From Symbiodinium natans (lineage: Eukaryota > Sar > Dinophyceae > Suessiales > Symbiodiniaceae), in the NCBI GenBank assembly GCA_905221605.1, contig CAJNDS010000247.1, positions 810,638 to 872,637 on the forward strand: a stretch of 62,000 nt of DNA, given 5' to 3'. The notes below the pieces were generated by a model. The model was not told the origin of the DNA, ran no database searches, and was given only the letters and a program-made list of their open reading frames with translations. Below, piece by piece: positions 29,586 through 40,059 of the stretch (positions are counted from its first letter, which is position 1; each line of letters starts with the position of its first letter). The position numbers and the translations under genes are program-made.

Positions 29586-29649
29586 AGTCGTGGTTCTTGG
29601 TTCAGGGGACCCTTGGCTCGAGTTCTCATGTTCTTTTGATAATTTTCAG

Positions 29650-29876
29650 CTGTTGAAATTGCATGAGAAAGCCTGGTTTGGTCGCGACAAGTATCGCAGC
29701 TACATTTCTGTTAGCGTTGAGAATGGCTCAAGCAACAACTGGAGTTCAGCGGAAGCAACAAACACCTTCAAACAATTTGCGTGCGGTATTGAGACCCCAG
29801 AAATGGGCGTCCCTACCAGACTTCCGCGACGTGGAAGGATGCCCTAAACCCCAAACGCCAAACCCCAAACCCTAAA
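29650..29876 (+). CDS. possible coding piece before a telomere-like run
   Basis: After ATTTTCAG one frame reads KLHEKAWFGRDKYRSYISV to TAA at 29,845. A second reads RAVLRPQKWASLPDF to 29,873. I cannot choose between them. CCCCAAACCCTAAACCC follows directly. Confidence 0.3.
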
Positions 29877-29961
29877 CCCTAAGTAAGCCTCAAAAAGGTG
29901 CACGAGACCTAGGCGAGAGCTCATCCACGTCAGGGGATCCGTAAGCAGCGTTTCTTAAAAC

Positions 29962-30162
29962 ATGCGACGGCACCCCCAATTCCCCCAAAAAAGCAATGAC
30001 TCCCCCAAGGAGGTCATCAACAAAAGTTCGAGTGTAACTCCGGAGCCAACGGTCGACCCTATAAACTCAGCCCTTCATTCCTTAGCCGCAGCTGAACGGC
30101 CCCGGTCCCCAAACCACACTCACTATGAACGACCTCAGCGTTCGGGACCAAAAGCACCTTGA
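29962..30162 (+). CDS. possible Ser/Pro-rich coding piece
   Basis: ATG 29,962 to TGA 30,160 reads KSNDSPKEVINKSSSVTPE and ERPRSPNHTHYERP. No splice support or family. Confidence 0.25.
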   Translation: MRRHPQFPQKSNDSPKEVINKSSSVTPEPTVDPINSALHSLAAAERPRSPNHTHYERPQRSGPKAP

Positions 30163-30358
30163 ACCTTGTTGATGTGGAGGTTTAAGTCTCTATCGGGATG
30201 TGGGCTTCTGAGCGAACCGGGTCTTGAAGGGCCTGCGACTAGTGGAGTCGTTTTGGGAATGTCTTGGCCGGGTCTGGGGGTATTTGGGGTTGGGATTTGG
30301 GTTCAGGGCCTTTGCGGGAGCTTTAGGTTTTAGGGTTGGGTTTAGGCTTAGGGGCTAG

Positions 30359-30607
30359 TGAGCATGAGCCTTCCTATCGGAGAAGGGCCGGACGACAGGA
30401 GCAGATGAAAGATGATCTCGACGAGCCTTGGGCAGACTATGCAGGAGCCCTTGACAAGTGGGGCCTTGACGTTTCAGCACCTTCCTGCTGTCGTTGTGAC
30501 TTTTGCCATGTTTTACTCAGCATACTTTGTTGTTTCAGTACTTCGAGCTACGCGTGTTTCCTAACTATCGGGAAATGTCTTTGACGAACTCACTCACCAG
30601 CGCATGA
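30359..30607 (+). CDS. candidate two-exon gene, unknown product
   Basis: Exon 30,359-30,470 starts after GGGGCTAG at the end of TTTAGG-like DNA and reads RAGRQEQMKDDLDEPWADY with 65 percent G/C at third positions. Exon 30,539-30,607 (TTGTTTCAG, TGA) reads YFELRVFPNYREMSL. The 68-nt GT-AG intron is phase 0 on both sides. The upstream part is unknown. Confidence 0.5.
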
Positions 30608-30655
30608 CACCTTTGCTTCCTGCGTATGAACTGACTTGCCGCTTTATGCTGCTTC

Positions 30656-30859
30656 ATGGCTGCTGGCTTGATTGATCGCATGTTTATGGTTCAGACTTTT
30701 CGGGGAAGGCAGTGGTTGAAGTACATTGGGCCACCTATCCGTAGCTGCAACATTGTTAGTCCATTGGCCCTGTGTATGCTTGAACATGAACTGAGTATGT
30801 CAAGGCCAAAGCACACTCCAGAAACATTTGCATCACGCATTGGGGCGCCTTACGTTTAG
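30656..30859 (+). CDS. possible small protein with own ATG
   Basis: ATG 30,656 (CTTCATGG context) is open for 67 codons to TAG and reads GLIDRMFMVQTFRGRQW. It may be spliced. No family is recognised. Confidence 0.3.
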   Translation: MAAGLIDRMFMVQTFRGRQWLKYIGPPIRSCNIVSPLALCMLEHELSMSRPKHTPETFASRIGAPYV

Positions 30860-30988
30860 AGGTGTTTGGCATATTTTGTAGTAGAATGTCCTGCAGCTTA
30901 AACCCGGGTCCTAAACCCACCCCGAACCCGTTTCCCTTGCCTTCGCAGGAACAAGTCAAACTGAGAAGGGTGACAAGTACATGTCGCT

Positions 30989-31192
30989 TTGAAGGTGTCA
31001 GGAATGCCTTCAATTCATGTGAGTGATCGGCCAAGTGGTAGAGCTGGTAGAGTCTCACATAAGCAACAGTGCTACAAGGATTCCTCAAGTCGCAAGCCTT
31101 GGCCACGACAACAGGGACCGAAAACATTAGAGATTTTTCATGGCACGATGCCGTCTAATTGCAACTGTTGCATAATCATTAATCGTTTTTGA
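30989..31192 (+). CDS. possible coding piece with SGRAGRV motif
   Basis: After CTTTGAAG|G the frame reads SDRPSGRAGRVSHKQQCYK. SGRAGRV plus a nearby CY[KR] resembles helicase motif VI of DEAH-box proteins (QRxGRAGR), but the leading Gln-Arg is missing and no other helicase motif is found. It stays open to TGA at 31,190. Confidence 0.25.
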   Translation: MKVSGMPSIHVSDRPSGRAGRVSHKQQCYKDSSSRKPWPRQQGPKTLEIFHGTMPSNCNCCIIINRF

Positions 31193-31510
31193 GAATTCAG
31201 GGTTGAATCGTTCACGTCATGCGCGCGCTCTAGGCAGCAGTTCCCAGCAGCCAGCTGTGAAAGACTCATTGGACCCTTGTATCCGCAGAAATGCAAGCGA
31301 ATGTGGACCGTGCCAGGATCCCCCCACTACATACCGTAGACGAAAGTCGATGGGACAGTTTAACCAGCCAGCCGTCCTACCCCAAAACCTGAGCCGCAAG
31401 CCCTTCCCCCTCATGATTCCGCAACACTCCAAAGGCAGTACGGTTTGATGGCTGTTGTCTGTTCTAATTTTATTCAGATAGCATCAACATCTTCAACTTT
31501 CAAGCTTCAG

Positions 31511-31818
31511 CCACCTATGCTAAAGCAAAAGCAGATCTTGATCGAAGTCATAAAGACGTTTTCGGTGCGGAGGTGTTGGGCGGGGGGTGTGTTTGGGAAG
31601 GGGGGGGGGGGAGGGTTAGGTATGCAAGACCGCGGACCATTAGCAACACCTGTGTGGGTCTTCATGTGTCTCATGGCATGCACAGACAGGTTCATTCAGT
31701 CCCTCTATGGCAGCTTCATAGCTGCGTAGTTACCTTTAGAGCTTTTAGCATAGCTACGCACATCGAACATCTAGCCTACCGGCCTTCCAAAATCGAGCGT
31801 AGTCCCTTTTGGTTGTAG
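31511..31818 (+). CDS. candidate two-exon gene end, unknown product
   Basis: Exon 31,511-31,572 (AAGCTTCAG) reads TYAKAKADLDRSHKDVFG and ends GAG|GTGTTG. Exon 31,690-31,818 (CAGACAG|G, TAG) reads VPLWQLHSCVVTFRAFS. Phase 0 on both sides. The intron contains a G13 run. Upstream open DNA from 31,203 could supply further coding. Confidence 0.45.
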
Positions 31819-32289
31819 TGTGGTTCTATCCTGAGGGATAGTACTCCACACTTCTCCTCAATGAGCCCTCCACGTCCGAGGCCAAAGTTTCCCAAAAAAC
31901 AGGGTTTTCTTGCCGGCAGATGCAGTCGCATGGTCCAAATCCGTGCGCGGTTGGGTTCTGAGTGTGGAACTAAGCATGAAAGTCAAAAGACAAAACCTTA
32001 CTGAGAGCCGAGGGCCTGCGGCCTAGGTATCTTTAAGGTTTATAGGGCATTTCGAATTCATCGACAGCGCTGTAACTTGAAACCTGCTTAGAAGCTTCTC
32101 ACTTACGGCCGCGGCAGTCTAGTGAGATGAGTCAGGTTCAAATTCACGATTCTCTAGAGTATCTTTGGTGCCTCAGGGTAAGATAGCTGACCAAGCCTTG
32201 CTGCAACAAGCAGATCCACAGTAGAACCCGCTTGGCAAGAGCATGCGATGATTGGCGGCAAAGCTGCTTCCTGCTCTTCTATTGCTTCA

Positions 32290-32345
32290 CCCTAAACCCT
32301 AAACCCTAAACCCTAAACCCCAAACCCCAAACCCCAAACCCCAAG
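32290..32345 (-). repeat. (CCCTAAA)n passing into (CCCCAAA)n
   Basis: Four CCCTAAA units are followed by four CCCCAAA units, the same order of variants as at 8,424-8,553 but reversed. Confidence 0.9.
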
Positions 32346-32436
32346 CCCTGCAAGCTCTGTAAGCCCTCATTAGCTGATCGTCGCAAGTGTTTGAGGGGCC
32401 ATCGTTCTTGGAGGTCGGGTCAACCTCTTAGACACC

Positions 32437-32509
32437 CTAAACCCTAAACCCTAAACCCTAAACCCTAAACCCTAAACCCTAAACCCTAAACCCTAAACCC
32501 TAAACCCTA
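32437..32509 (-). repeat. (CCCTAAA)n, ten units
   Basis: A perfect telomere-type array. Confidence 0.95.
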
Positions 32510-32879
32510 CAGGAAACAGCAGCACTCAGACGGTAGGGACGCAGTGATTCCACGCGACCGAGGCTGCATTGGCTTGTTCTGTCGTTCCAAAGTGCTATGA
32601 GGGTCATGTTTGACCCCATACCCTAAACCTTAAACACACCGCCCTCTACGCTAATCCGAGCTTCTGATTAGTGGGGGGGGGGGGGGGGGGGCGGTTCAAG
32701 CCCCCCCCCCCCCCCCCAGAATTAAAAAACCGCTGTGCAGCATAATGATGCCCCCCCCCCCACAGACCCTTACTCATAGTACAAAATAGATAGTACCAAG
32801 GGGTAGTAGTACGAGTACTAGCACTTTACTAGTACTAATGGGAAGGAGATGATTGTTGTAGTTGTCCGCTCTCCCATAT

Positions 32880-33127
32880 CATGCAACAAATGGAAACGTT
32901 TGGAAAGGTCGCAGCACCAGACAAGACACCGGCAAAAAAGGTTTCGCTTCTGCAGCCTTGAGTCCTCTGATCGAGATCCCAGACCGCGCCGGCGCAAAAC
33001 GAAGGTGGCAGAGATCTCTGTATTTGGCCCTCTGGCTGTATCCTTGCCAACACATCTCGTTTTAACATCCCTCAGGCAGAGAGAGACCCAGTTACCAGCA
33101 ACACATGGCCCAGGGCATCCACCATGA
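32880..33127 (+). CDS. possible two-exon coding region, basic
   Basis: ATG 32,880 reads QQMETFGK to an AAG|GTCGCA donor; an acceptor CTTGAG at about 32,965 leads to SSDRDPRPRRRKTKVAE. Phase 0 on both sides, 58-nt intron. Other frames are open as well. Confidence 0.3.
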
Positions 33128-33236
33128 TTTATATGATCTCTTCTGTTCGGCAAGTCGCACGAGATGTTTTTCCGGTGAACAGCCAGCAGACAGCGCTGAA
33201 TGACATTTAGGAAAGATCTGGTGATTCGAATTTTCG

Positions 33237-33338
33237 ATGCAGCAGCGGAGTGCGCCGGGGCAAAGTACGATGTACACGGCAGCCAGGACTAGGACTGTTT
33301 ACCTGCCTGAACGCGGTGTGCTGGTACCCTTCCATAGG
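33237..33338 (+). CDS. first exon with ATG, unknown product
   Basis: ATG 33,237 opens QQRSAPGQSTMYTAARTR and VYLPERGVLVPFHR, 34 codons with about two thirds G/C at third positions. It ends AGG|GTTCAGGGTTCAGGG, so a telomere-like repeat again starts at the donor. The next exon is not located. Confidence 0.4.
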
Positions 33339-33903
33339 GTTCAGGGTTCAGGGTCCAGGGTACTGAGTGTTGAGTGTGTCCTCCGTGGACAACCGAATCA
33401 CAGTGATAAGCATGGCTTGCCCTAAGGGGCCTTCCAGCATTGGAGGTGAGGATCGTGACAGCTGTTTAACCCCCTAGAACCGAAACCCCGGCCCGATAGC
33501 TGTTTTTCGATGCCATGCCGCATGCTTTGGAGACACGCCTGGGACTCAACTCCGTAACCCCCAACCCGCACCAGTTCCTGCTTGCCCTAAACCCTACACC
33601 CTGAACCTGGGGACCTTTTGGAGATAGGGCCGCTGAGTACGCAAGCTTGCGATCTTGGACGCTTGAATCCCTGGGTCCAGGGCCCTTAACTAAGCAGCCC
33701 TGCAACAACCCCAACTCTTAAGGGCGAGGTGATCAGATAGGTTCGGAACTAGTTGCATGCTCCTAGGGTAGTTGCATGATTCCCTTACCTTCTTTAAAGG
33801 GTTCTGATGTATGGGCCCTTGGCTTGTATAGGGTAGATATAGGGAGGTATCCTGGAGCTGTCGGAGTGAGGCGCTTCGGGACTTAGGCTTTAGAGGGCTC
33901 GAG

Positions 33904-34107
33904 GGTTTTGCAACGGCGCGCTCCCTGATGTACATTGACAGGGGCAGCTTCGTGCACCCAGCCAAGAAGGACAGGCCTGAGGTGTCATCAACGCCCATCA
34001 TGAAGGAGTTGTGCTCATTTTTCCCACGCGCGTCCCGACCCACACCTAGTCGGGAACTTGCACCCGGGGCAGCCAGGGTCATATGCTGGTTCGAACATTC
34101 TTCATAG
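33904..34107 (+). CDS. 67-codon terminal exon, unknown product
   Basis: After GGCTCGAG|G it reads LMYIDRGSFVHPAKKDRP and IMKELCSFFPRASRP to TAG at 34,105. The first 30 codons have about 80 percent G/C at third positions. A 145-codon minus-strand frame over the same DNA is a shadow. The upstream exon is unknown. Confidence 0.5.
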   Translation, partial: GFATARSLMYIDRGSFVHPAKKDRPEVSSTPIMKELCSFFPRASRPTPSRELAPGAARVICWFEHSS

Positions 34108-34167
34108 CCACTGTTACACTGTTGCACCTAAAAAGGGAAGCGTGCAGATCTTCGCCGAAGGCGGAGG

Positions 34168-34470
34168 TTGAACCGCGTTGAGCAGGAACCTTCTTCACCA
34201 CAAGTGCATTTCTGCTCATGGCCGAGTGCACTGGAGTTCTCTGGCAGGGCTACATGGCACGACAGCCGGCTTGGAACACGAGCCCAACACCCCGAGAGCC
34301 CAAGCGCAAACAAGCTGAAACCCGAAACCTCCATCCGGACTCGTGAAGCCCCTGTCTGTCCCAGCATCCTGACAAAAGCCGGAAGGGGCTGGGGGGGTGA
34401 GATCTCGGTAAGATTTGCAGTGGTTTTTTTTGGGCTTTGCTTTTTTGGGGGGCGAGGTCGACTATAAGTT
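34168..34470 (+). CDS. possible coding region, frame unclear
   Basis: A frame from 34,168 is open for 99 codons. A piece after CTGGCAG|G at about 34,247 in another frame reads QPAWNTSPTPREPKRKQ to TGA. Composition favours coding, but I cannot pick the frame. Confidence 0.3.
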
Positions 34471-35708
34471 TCTCTGCATTCGTTGACAAGGCTTTATGCG
34501 TAAAGCTTGTCTCCTCTACGTGGCTGTATGTGGCTGTAGTCTGCTCCATGCATGCTTTGCTAGCACGCGGTCTATACGCATGCTTCAGGGGGTGATTTTT
34601 TCAACATCCTCGAGAGGACGTAGACCTCAAAGACTGCCTTGTGAGTGCACCTCTTGAAGACGATTCTTAATCTGGTGGTTTGTACATTGCCGCAGGTTGA
34701 AAGCAGTTAAATAATGTTGGACTCGCTTTAGTGTCCAGGCAACCCCCCCCCCCCCCCCCCGCACAACACAATTTTGGGGGTTTCGCGGATCCTCCATAGG
34801 CTGGGACGGGGGCTGGGGGCAGGGCGGCTAGGGGTCGAGGGTTGAGGGGAAGCCTTGAAGCTTGAGGGTCTGGGTCCTCTATAAGTGTTCGGGAAAAAGC
34901 GCTTACTAGCGGACCTGAAACTAAAGCGGTTCCAACATTAATTAGTTGCAACCAGGCCTTGACATTGCCGGAGGGTTTTGTTGCAGTTGAACCGTTCAAC
35001 CTTTAAGATGCACTGCCGTGTTAAACGGTTTAAGGGGTTTCTGTTTGAACCTAGTTTCGATTTCAGACGTGCCGCTGGAGGTGTAGGTTGTTTTGCGCAA
35101 ACGGTCTGCTGGGGTGGCTGGTGGTTGCGGCTGGTGGTTGCGGCTGAAATGTCAACAGTGTCCACCATGAGTTGTGCGAGGGAGGAGCATGGCTTAATGC
35201 AACACATGGTTTAACCAGGTGACTATTTTTACACGACCCCGCCTGCCCAGCGTGGGTGAGAAGGTGCCTTTGTAACGCATTCCAGAAGACAGCGGCTCGG
35301 GGCGGTGGGGGGGGTGGGGGTAGGGGCGGGCGGGGGGGGGCAGGGGGGGGGCACGGGCGGAGGGGGGGGCGGTTAGGGTGAAGGATTTTAGGCTATTAAC
35401 TCAGGCGTGTGGCCAGGCTTTCAAACATGACCAAGCATCCCGAAGTCGTCTCAGCACTGGCTCCAGCTACATAGACACTACAAGATGATGTGCTGTAGCA
35501 TGTCGTTGCAATGTTGCGCTGACTTTTTGCAAAACTCCCCGCGCCAAGCTTGCAATCACAAACACTTGGGGAGCCACAGACCTACCAGCAGACTTCTGCC
35601 CCATGTTGAGAGTACTGCGGCCCCATACCTTAAAGGCCCCAAAACCGCATGAAGGATCATTCAGGCCCAAGGCGATCGAGGGATAAGATCTGTACAGCCA
35701 CGGACCAG
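34471..35708. other. no well-supported gene; G tracts
   Basis: C18 lies at 34,743-34,760. A dense group of G runs with GGCGGG spacers occupies about 35,305-35,372. An ATG frame at 34,978-35,214 is possible but unsupported. Confidence 0.4.
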
Positions 35709-35880
35709 GGGCAACATGATCGAGAAGCTCGTCTGCACCGATCGAATGCCTTTCTGTTCTGATTCATTAGCTTGGCATTACAATCAGTTTGTTATCATCA
35801 ATATTCTTGTTATGATGAATATGATTGTTGTCGTAGAACACGACTTTCTGCAAGGCTGTGAGTTTAAGTCGCCATGCTGA
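35709..35880 (+). CDS. terminal exon with hydrophobic segment
   Basis: After CGGACCAG|G it reads NMIEKLVCTDRMPFCSD then FVIINILVMMNMIVVVEH, a likely membrane helix, to TGA at 35,878. 56 codons. The first 15 codons are G/C-rich at third positions. Confidence 0.4.
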
Positions 35881-36249
35881 ACTCTGCCTGCAGCTGCCAA
35901 GTTGGTGAGTTTTTGCTAGCACGTTGTCAGTGTCGATACTGCCTACTACACCACTGAAAGTTACTGCCCCCTTGCCAGAACTCATGTCGGATGAGCGTTT
36001 AGTTTCAGCCACATGAAACGCAACATCGCACAAAGCAACTAGAGTCTTGATCTAGTATATCCGTGGCGCACACGAAAGTAGACGTGGGAACCCCTCGGCC
36101 CAAACAGCTAGGAGCAGCAGCCAAAAGCATCCGAAGCATAGCGTGGCTGATTGTGGTTCGAGGTGTAGGGCGTATGGGGCTTGTGTAAATGCTTGCAGGG
36201 CTTGCCGTGCCCTCGCAAAAGGAGACATAGCAATAGGCAAGATACCTTG

Positions 36250-36342
36250 AGTTGCCGTTTGTAAGGAAAACCCTAAACCCTCAACCCTAAACCCTAAACC
36301 CTCAACCCTAAACCCTGAACCCTGAACCCTGATCCCTGAGTT
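36250..36342 (-). repeat. CCCTAAA/CCCTCAA/CCCTGAA mixture
   Basis: About 11 telomere-like units with single-base variants, just upstream of the gene at 36,445. Confidence 0.8.
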
Positions 36343-36444
36343 CGACTCGAGGCCCTGCCCCGAAGTCCTGTGTGAAGTTTGCTCCCAGGCGGCTTCCGGG
36401 GAGCATCCAGAAAGTCTTGCGCCCGACCTACTGGGATAAGAAAG

Positions 36445-36858
36445 CGCTGAACAGGCAGAAGTTTTTACGTCTTGGCTCCCGAGTTTGAGGGGCGTTCTAT
36501 TGGCCACGATCCAGAATCAAAGTCGAGAGCAGACAGAGCAGAGTGAATCATGTCAACTCAAACGCGCAGAAATCGAGGACATGGCTTACACAGCCAGGTT
36601 ACGGTGACAGCAGTGGCTCTAGAGCCGTAAATGTCAAGTCTTCATTCCCGACATCAGTGACAGGCATTGTGCTCGCTAGCCTGTCCATTTCTTGCCCATG
36701 TTGGCGAGGCTTTCCTGGGGCATCACCATTGTTGTCTTGGCGTGCCTTGGTCCCAAGAAATGAAAGAGGAGTCAACTGAATCAGAAACAGCAGCATCGAC
36801 ATCGTCTGCTTATGAACTGCTGCTGGGTAAGAGAGCAGCGTATGAGATGACACTCTTG
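36445..36858 (+). CDS. candidate two-exon gene, Gln/Glu-rich helix
   Basis: Exon from about 36,445 (GAAAG) to 36,592 or 36,597 reads SLRGVLLATIQNQSREQ then SCQLKRAEIEDMAY, probably coiled-coil. With a GC donor at 36,593 it joins 36,709-36,858 (TTGGCGAG|G, TGA) in phase 0, reading WSQEMKEESTESETAAS and AYELLLGKRAAYEM. A GT donor at 36,598 is the alternative. No family is recognised. Confidence 0.45.
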
Positions 36859-36953
36859 TGAGAGCGTGTTTAGTTTACGTCTGCATTCGCGCGTGAACAG
36901 ATGTGTCGGCTAAAGCCCAACACAAAACGGGCCAGCTCGGCTACACGTCCTGG

Positions 36954-37044
36954 GTTTAGGGTTTAGGGTTTAGGGTCTAGGGTCTAGGGTTTAGGGTTTA
37001 GGGTTTAGGGTTTAGGGTTTAGGGTTTAGGGTTTAGGGTTTAGG
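36954..37044 (+). repeat. (TTTAGGG)n, about 13 units
   Basis: TTTAGGG on +, with two TCTAGGG variants. Flanking exons were not identified. Confidence 0.95.
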
Positions 37045-37963
37045 CCCTAGCTCTCTGCAGGAAATGGGTCTGGGATGATGAGCAGACGCATCCGTGGCTG
37101 CCTCGTTGTTGCCTGACGGGCGGTTGGGTATGTGGATAGTTAGCGCCGGCAGGAGAATCAGAATGCCTCATGATGCCGATGGTCAAATCCCTGCTTGATA
37201 TCTTGTGCCTTGCTGGGTTTGCGGAACTCATCAGCCGGTCGCAAAGCCACCTAAGCTCGTCCCGGAAGATCCCGGAAGCCCCCCCACCCCCCTCATTAAA
37301 TCCTAAACCCAAGGCCAACACCCTAGATCCCGAACTGTGAGGAAGATGTCTGGTCATTGTCTCTTCAGATTATCAGCCCCACCATCCTCAGTTCGGAATC
37401 AGGAATCCTGTGCCGCGATAGTCGTCTACTCCGCACCTTGCACACCGGAAGCTGCAAAGCTTAAGGCCCAGTGCGGCAGTGCAATATGGAAAGTGTCTAC
37501 TCGAAGGCAAATCATGAGATGTGTGAAGATCTCCTGGTTCACTCAATAAGTGAGGCTTCAACCTTCTTCGTCAAAGAAATCTAACCCCTAACCCCTAATT
37601 CCTATAAGTTGGCCTAGAAGAGCTCAAACCCAAAGTTGAACCCCCTTCTCTTTTCATACGCCCCCTATAAGCCCTAAGATGTAACTTACAAGCCAACAGG
37701 AAGTGGTTTCAAGAAGCGCCAACGCTGTTCGGGAACCCACAGGCTGAAATGGGCTTTCGGGCTGAGGGTTTAGGGTTTAGGGTTTAGGGTTTCAGAGCAC
37801 GGGCAAGACTCCGATGTAGGGCTTTGGTGGCATGCAATGAAGGGTGTAGAGGTGTTGTGGAATCAGGGCCGGGGGCCCTGAACCTGTCAACAGGGGGGGG
37901 GGGGGGGGGGTTCCGTCCCGGGGCTTGTGGCTTCTAGTTGGGTGATTCGTGGACCGCGCAGCC

Positions 37964-38912
37964 ATGGCCTTGTCTTCGCCCTTTGTTAGTGGAGCTCTCA
38001 GGAAGCTGGGGCCTGTGCAGTGTGCAATACATGACCTTGAGCACCTTCCCAATAATTTCAACCATGACTGCAACTTTGGTATTGCACTGCATTCAACCCT
38101 TAAAACAACATCGCTGCGCAGCATTCCAATCCCCTAAAGTCCTCGGCAGGCACGGCAGCTCCCGTCCGGGCCTCTGCGCGACGCAAATTGTTCCAAAAGT
38201 ATCAGTCCATGGAGCTGAGCTGCTTAGGGTTCCTTAGGGTTTAGGGTTTAGGGTTTAGGGTTTAGGCATTAGGCATTAGGCATTAGGCATTCTAGCGTTG
38301 ACTTGAAAATGCTCTGATCGGTTGGATTTGCTCTCAATTCTTGGTCGGGCTCAGGGAGGGTCGGCTAGACAGGAGGAAGGGTGAGCACAATCCCTGGACC
38401 ATTTGTAGAAAAGGATGACGGTTGGAATTGTTCAGACCTCGTCTGCACCAAGGAAGGAGTTTTTAACAGCAACGGTTTGGGGCCAGCATGTTCAGACACA
38501 CGAAGTTACACAAGAGCTTCGATCGAGCAAAGCGTCGAAGGCAGGCCGACCCCACCAGTGCGTCAGGCGCAGTTTTGCGCCCTAGAACGCCGAGTAGCTG
38601 AGTAAGCCCTGCCCTTTTTAGACGGAACGGGGGTGTTTGCTTGCTGCAGACGGTCCTCCGAGTTTTTTTGCTGGTCTTTAGCAGCCAAGGTCTGAGGACT
38701 GGGAAAAATGGAATGCAGCGATTGCACCAAAGGAGCAGCAGCTTGCCGCTGACCCAGACTACTCGTGCCCAAGGATCCATGTACCTGTATGGTATGTACT
38801 CGGGGCCCCTAATTAGGGGAACTATATAGGAACCCCTTTTAAGGTTTAAGTATATTAGCTGAATAGGGACGTGGATCGTTACAAGCAACACGTGGTGACT
38901 TCTGCAAAATAG
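37964..38912 (+). CDS. candidate five-exon gene with ATG, unknown product
   Basis: ATG 37,964 (GCCATGG) opens SPFVSGALRKLGPVQCAIHD and HLPNNFNHDCNFGIA. A second piece lies at about 38,148-38,215. Well-defined exons follow: 38,381-38,601 (GGAAG|G; GA|GTAAGC), 38,690-38,791 (AGCCAAG|G; TG|GTATGT) and 38,867-38,912 (GAATAG|G, TAG). Their phases are 2/2 and 2/2. Peptides include GWNCSDLVCTKEG, EDWEKWNAAIAPKEQQL and DVDRYKQHVV. A TTTAGGG run and four TTAGGCA units lie in the intron before 38,381. The family is unknown. Confidence 0.5.
38792..38866 (+). mobile_element. short inverted-repeat intron, single copy (F)
   Basis: The 75-nt intron contains GGGGCCCCTAATTAGGGG and AACCCCTTTTAAGG, both self-complementary. 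It resembles the other families in style, but I found no second copy, so its mobile nature is inferred. Confidence 0.35.
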
Positions 38913-39767
38913 TTGTTGTTTTTTTTTTTTTTTTTTGGGGGGGGGGTCCTACAATACGATGGCCCCAATTTTTTGGGGTACCCAAAGCGGAGGAGTTGTT
39001 CAAAACTGTCTCATAGCATATTCCTGGCCGTTGAGGGACTGTCTCAAACAGAAACCCGTATTCAGTAAAACCCTCCTTATTCTTCCTCAACCACTACCGC
39101 TCAACTGAAGCTTCTCCGAGTTGCACATCCTGAATCCTCTTCGTTTAGGGATTACAGGGTTTAGAGTTTACATGAAGGTTCCAATGCAGTTCCCTTTTTG
39201 GTTAGTTATGGCGGATTGTAGGTATCCTACCCCAAAACATTACTGCATTAGGAGCCTTCAGAACAAGGCTTTTCCCAGAATCCCCGAATTGTGCAAGTCT
39301 CATGATTTTGCCTCCCATGCTCCAGTGCAAAGCCCAAGGCTCTGCTAAGCCTTCCCCCAGCCACAAGTACCTCGAAGTGCCTTATTTAGCCGTAACACCC
39401 TAAACCCTAAACCCTAACACTACTCTGCACCCCTGGACCCTGATGAACCTTGTCCTACTTGTGTCCTTGGTGGGCTCTCTGCCACTTAGTGGCGTCAGGT
39501 CTGGAAGGATGAGTCCGGCGCAGGAGACGATCGCTTTCGGACAAAGTGATCCGCCACAAAAGGATGTGCCTGCGGAACAGGAATTTCTTGTTCGAGGATT
39601 AGGGGTGGGGGTTTGGGGGTGTAGCACCGCGGCGATCGTTTGACAGATGGTGGAGGCAGAGCGTTCGCGGAACCCGTTCAGTACTTTCATGTGTTTCTGG
39701 TTCGCTGCTGTTGTTTCTTGTGTGAGTGCACAAAGAGCGCAGTCCACATCCCCGAGTGGGGTGACAG

Positions 39768-40059
39768 GAGGTGAGGAGCGTTTGTTTGTGTAGTGTGTGT
39801 GCTGCTTCCAAGCAGCATGTGCTACAGGTGCTTGTGAAACATTCAGCACATGCAGTCATGCTCAGGATGATTTGGGATGTTCCCCATTATACTAACAGCC
39901 CTTAGTAGAGATTATAGTACCCTCGATAAATAATCCCTATCAAGGACTCTTAGTATAAGGGGGAACATCCCAAAGGAGGAGTCTTCATTCGCTCGTTCTG
40001 AAATCATGCAAGCCTTCACCCAAATAACAACGAGACCTCCTCTTCCAGAGCATGCATAA
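39768..40059 (+). CDS. candidate two-exon gene carrying element B2
   Basis: Exon 39,768-39,875 (GTGACAG|G) reads SKQHVLQVLVKHSAHAVM and ends ATTTGG. Exon 39,976-40,059 (CCCAAAG|G, TAA) reads FARSEIMQAFTQITTRP. The junction is phase 0 and the 100-nt intron is exactly element B2 with a GA donor (TGG|GATGTT). The start lies upstream and is unknown. Confidence 0.5.
39874..39971 (+). mobile_element. family B inverted-repeat intron element, copy B2
   Basis: GGGATGTTCCCCATTATACT at the left is the imperfect reverse complement of GTATAAGGGGGAACATCCC at the right. Between them lie AGCCCTTAGTAG and AAGGACTCTTAG arms. Intron borders are at 39,876 and 39,975. Confidence 0.75.

Larger units (their letters stand above)
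31819..32878. other. no supported gene; telomere arrays and G/C runs
   Basis: Telomere-type arrays are listed separately. G18 at 32,673-32,690 and C17 at 32,701-32,717 face each other and could fold back. TAGTACTAGTAC-like words occupy 32,778-32,838. Confidence 0.5.

Noticed and set aside
33690-34127. 145-codon open frame on the minus strand
   Set aside because: It overlaps the + exon 33,904-34,107, whose third positions are strongly G/C-rich; the minus frame is the mirror of that bias.
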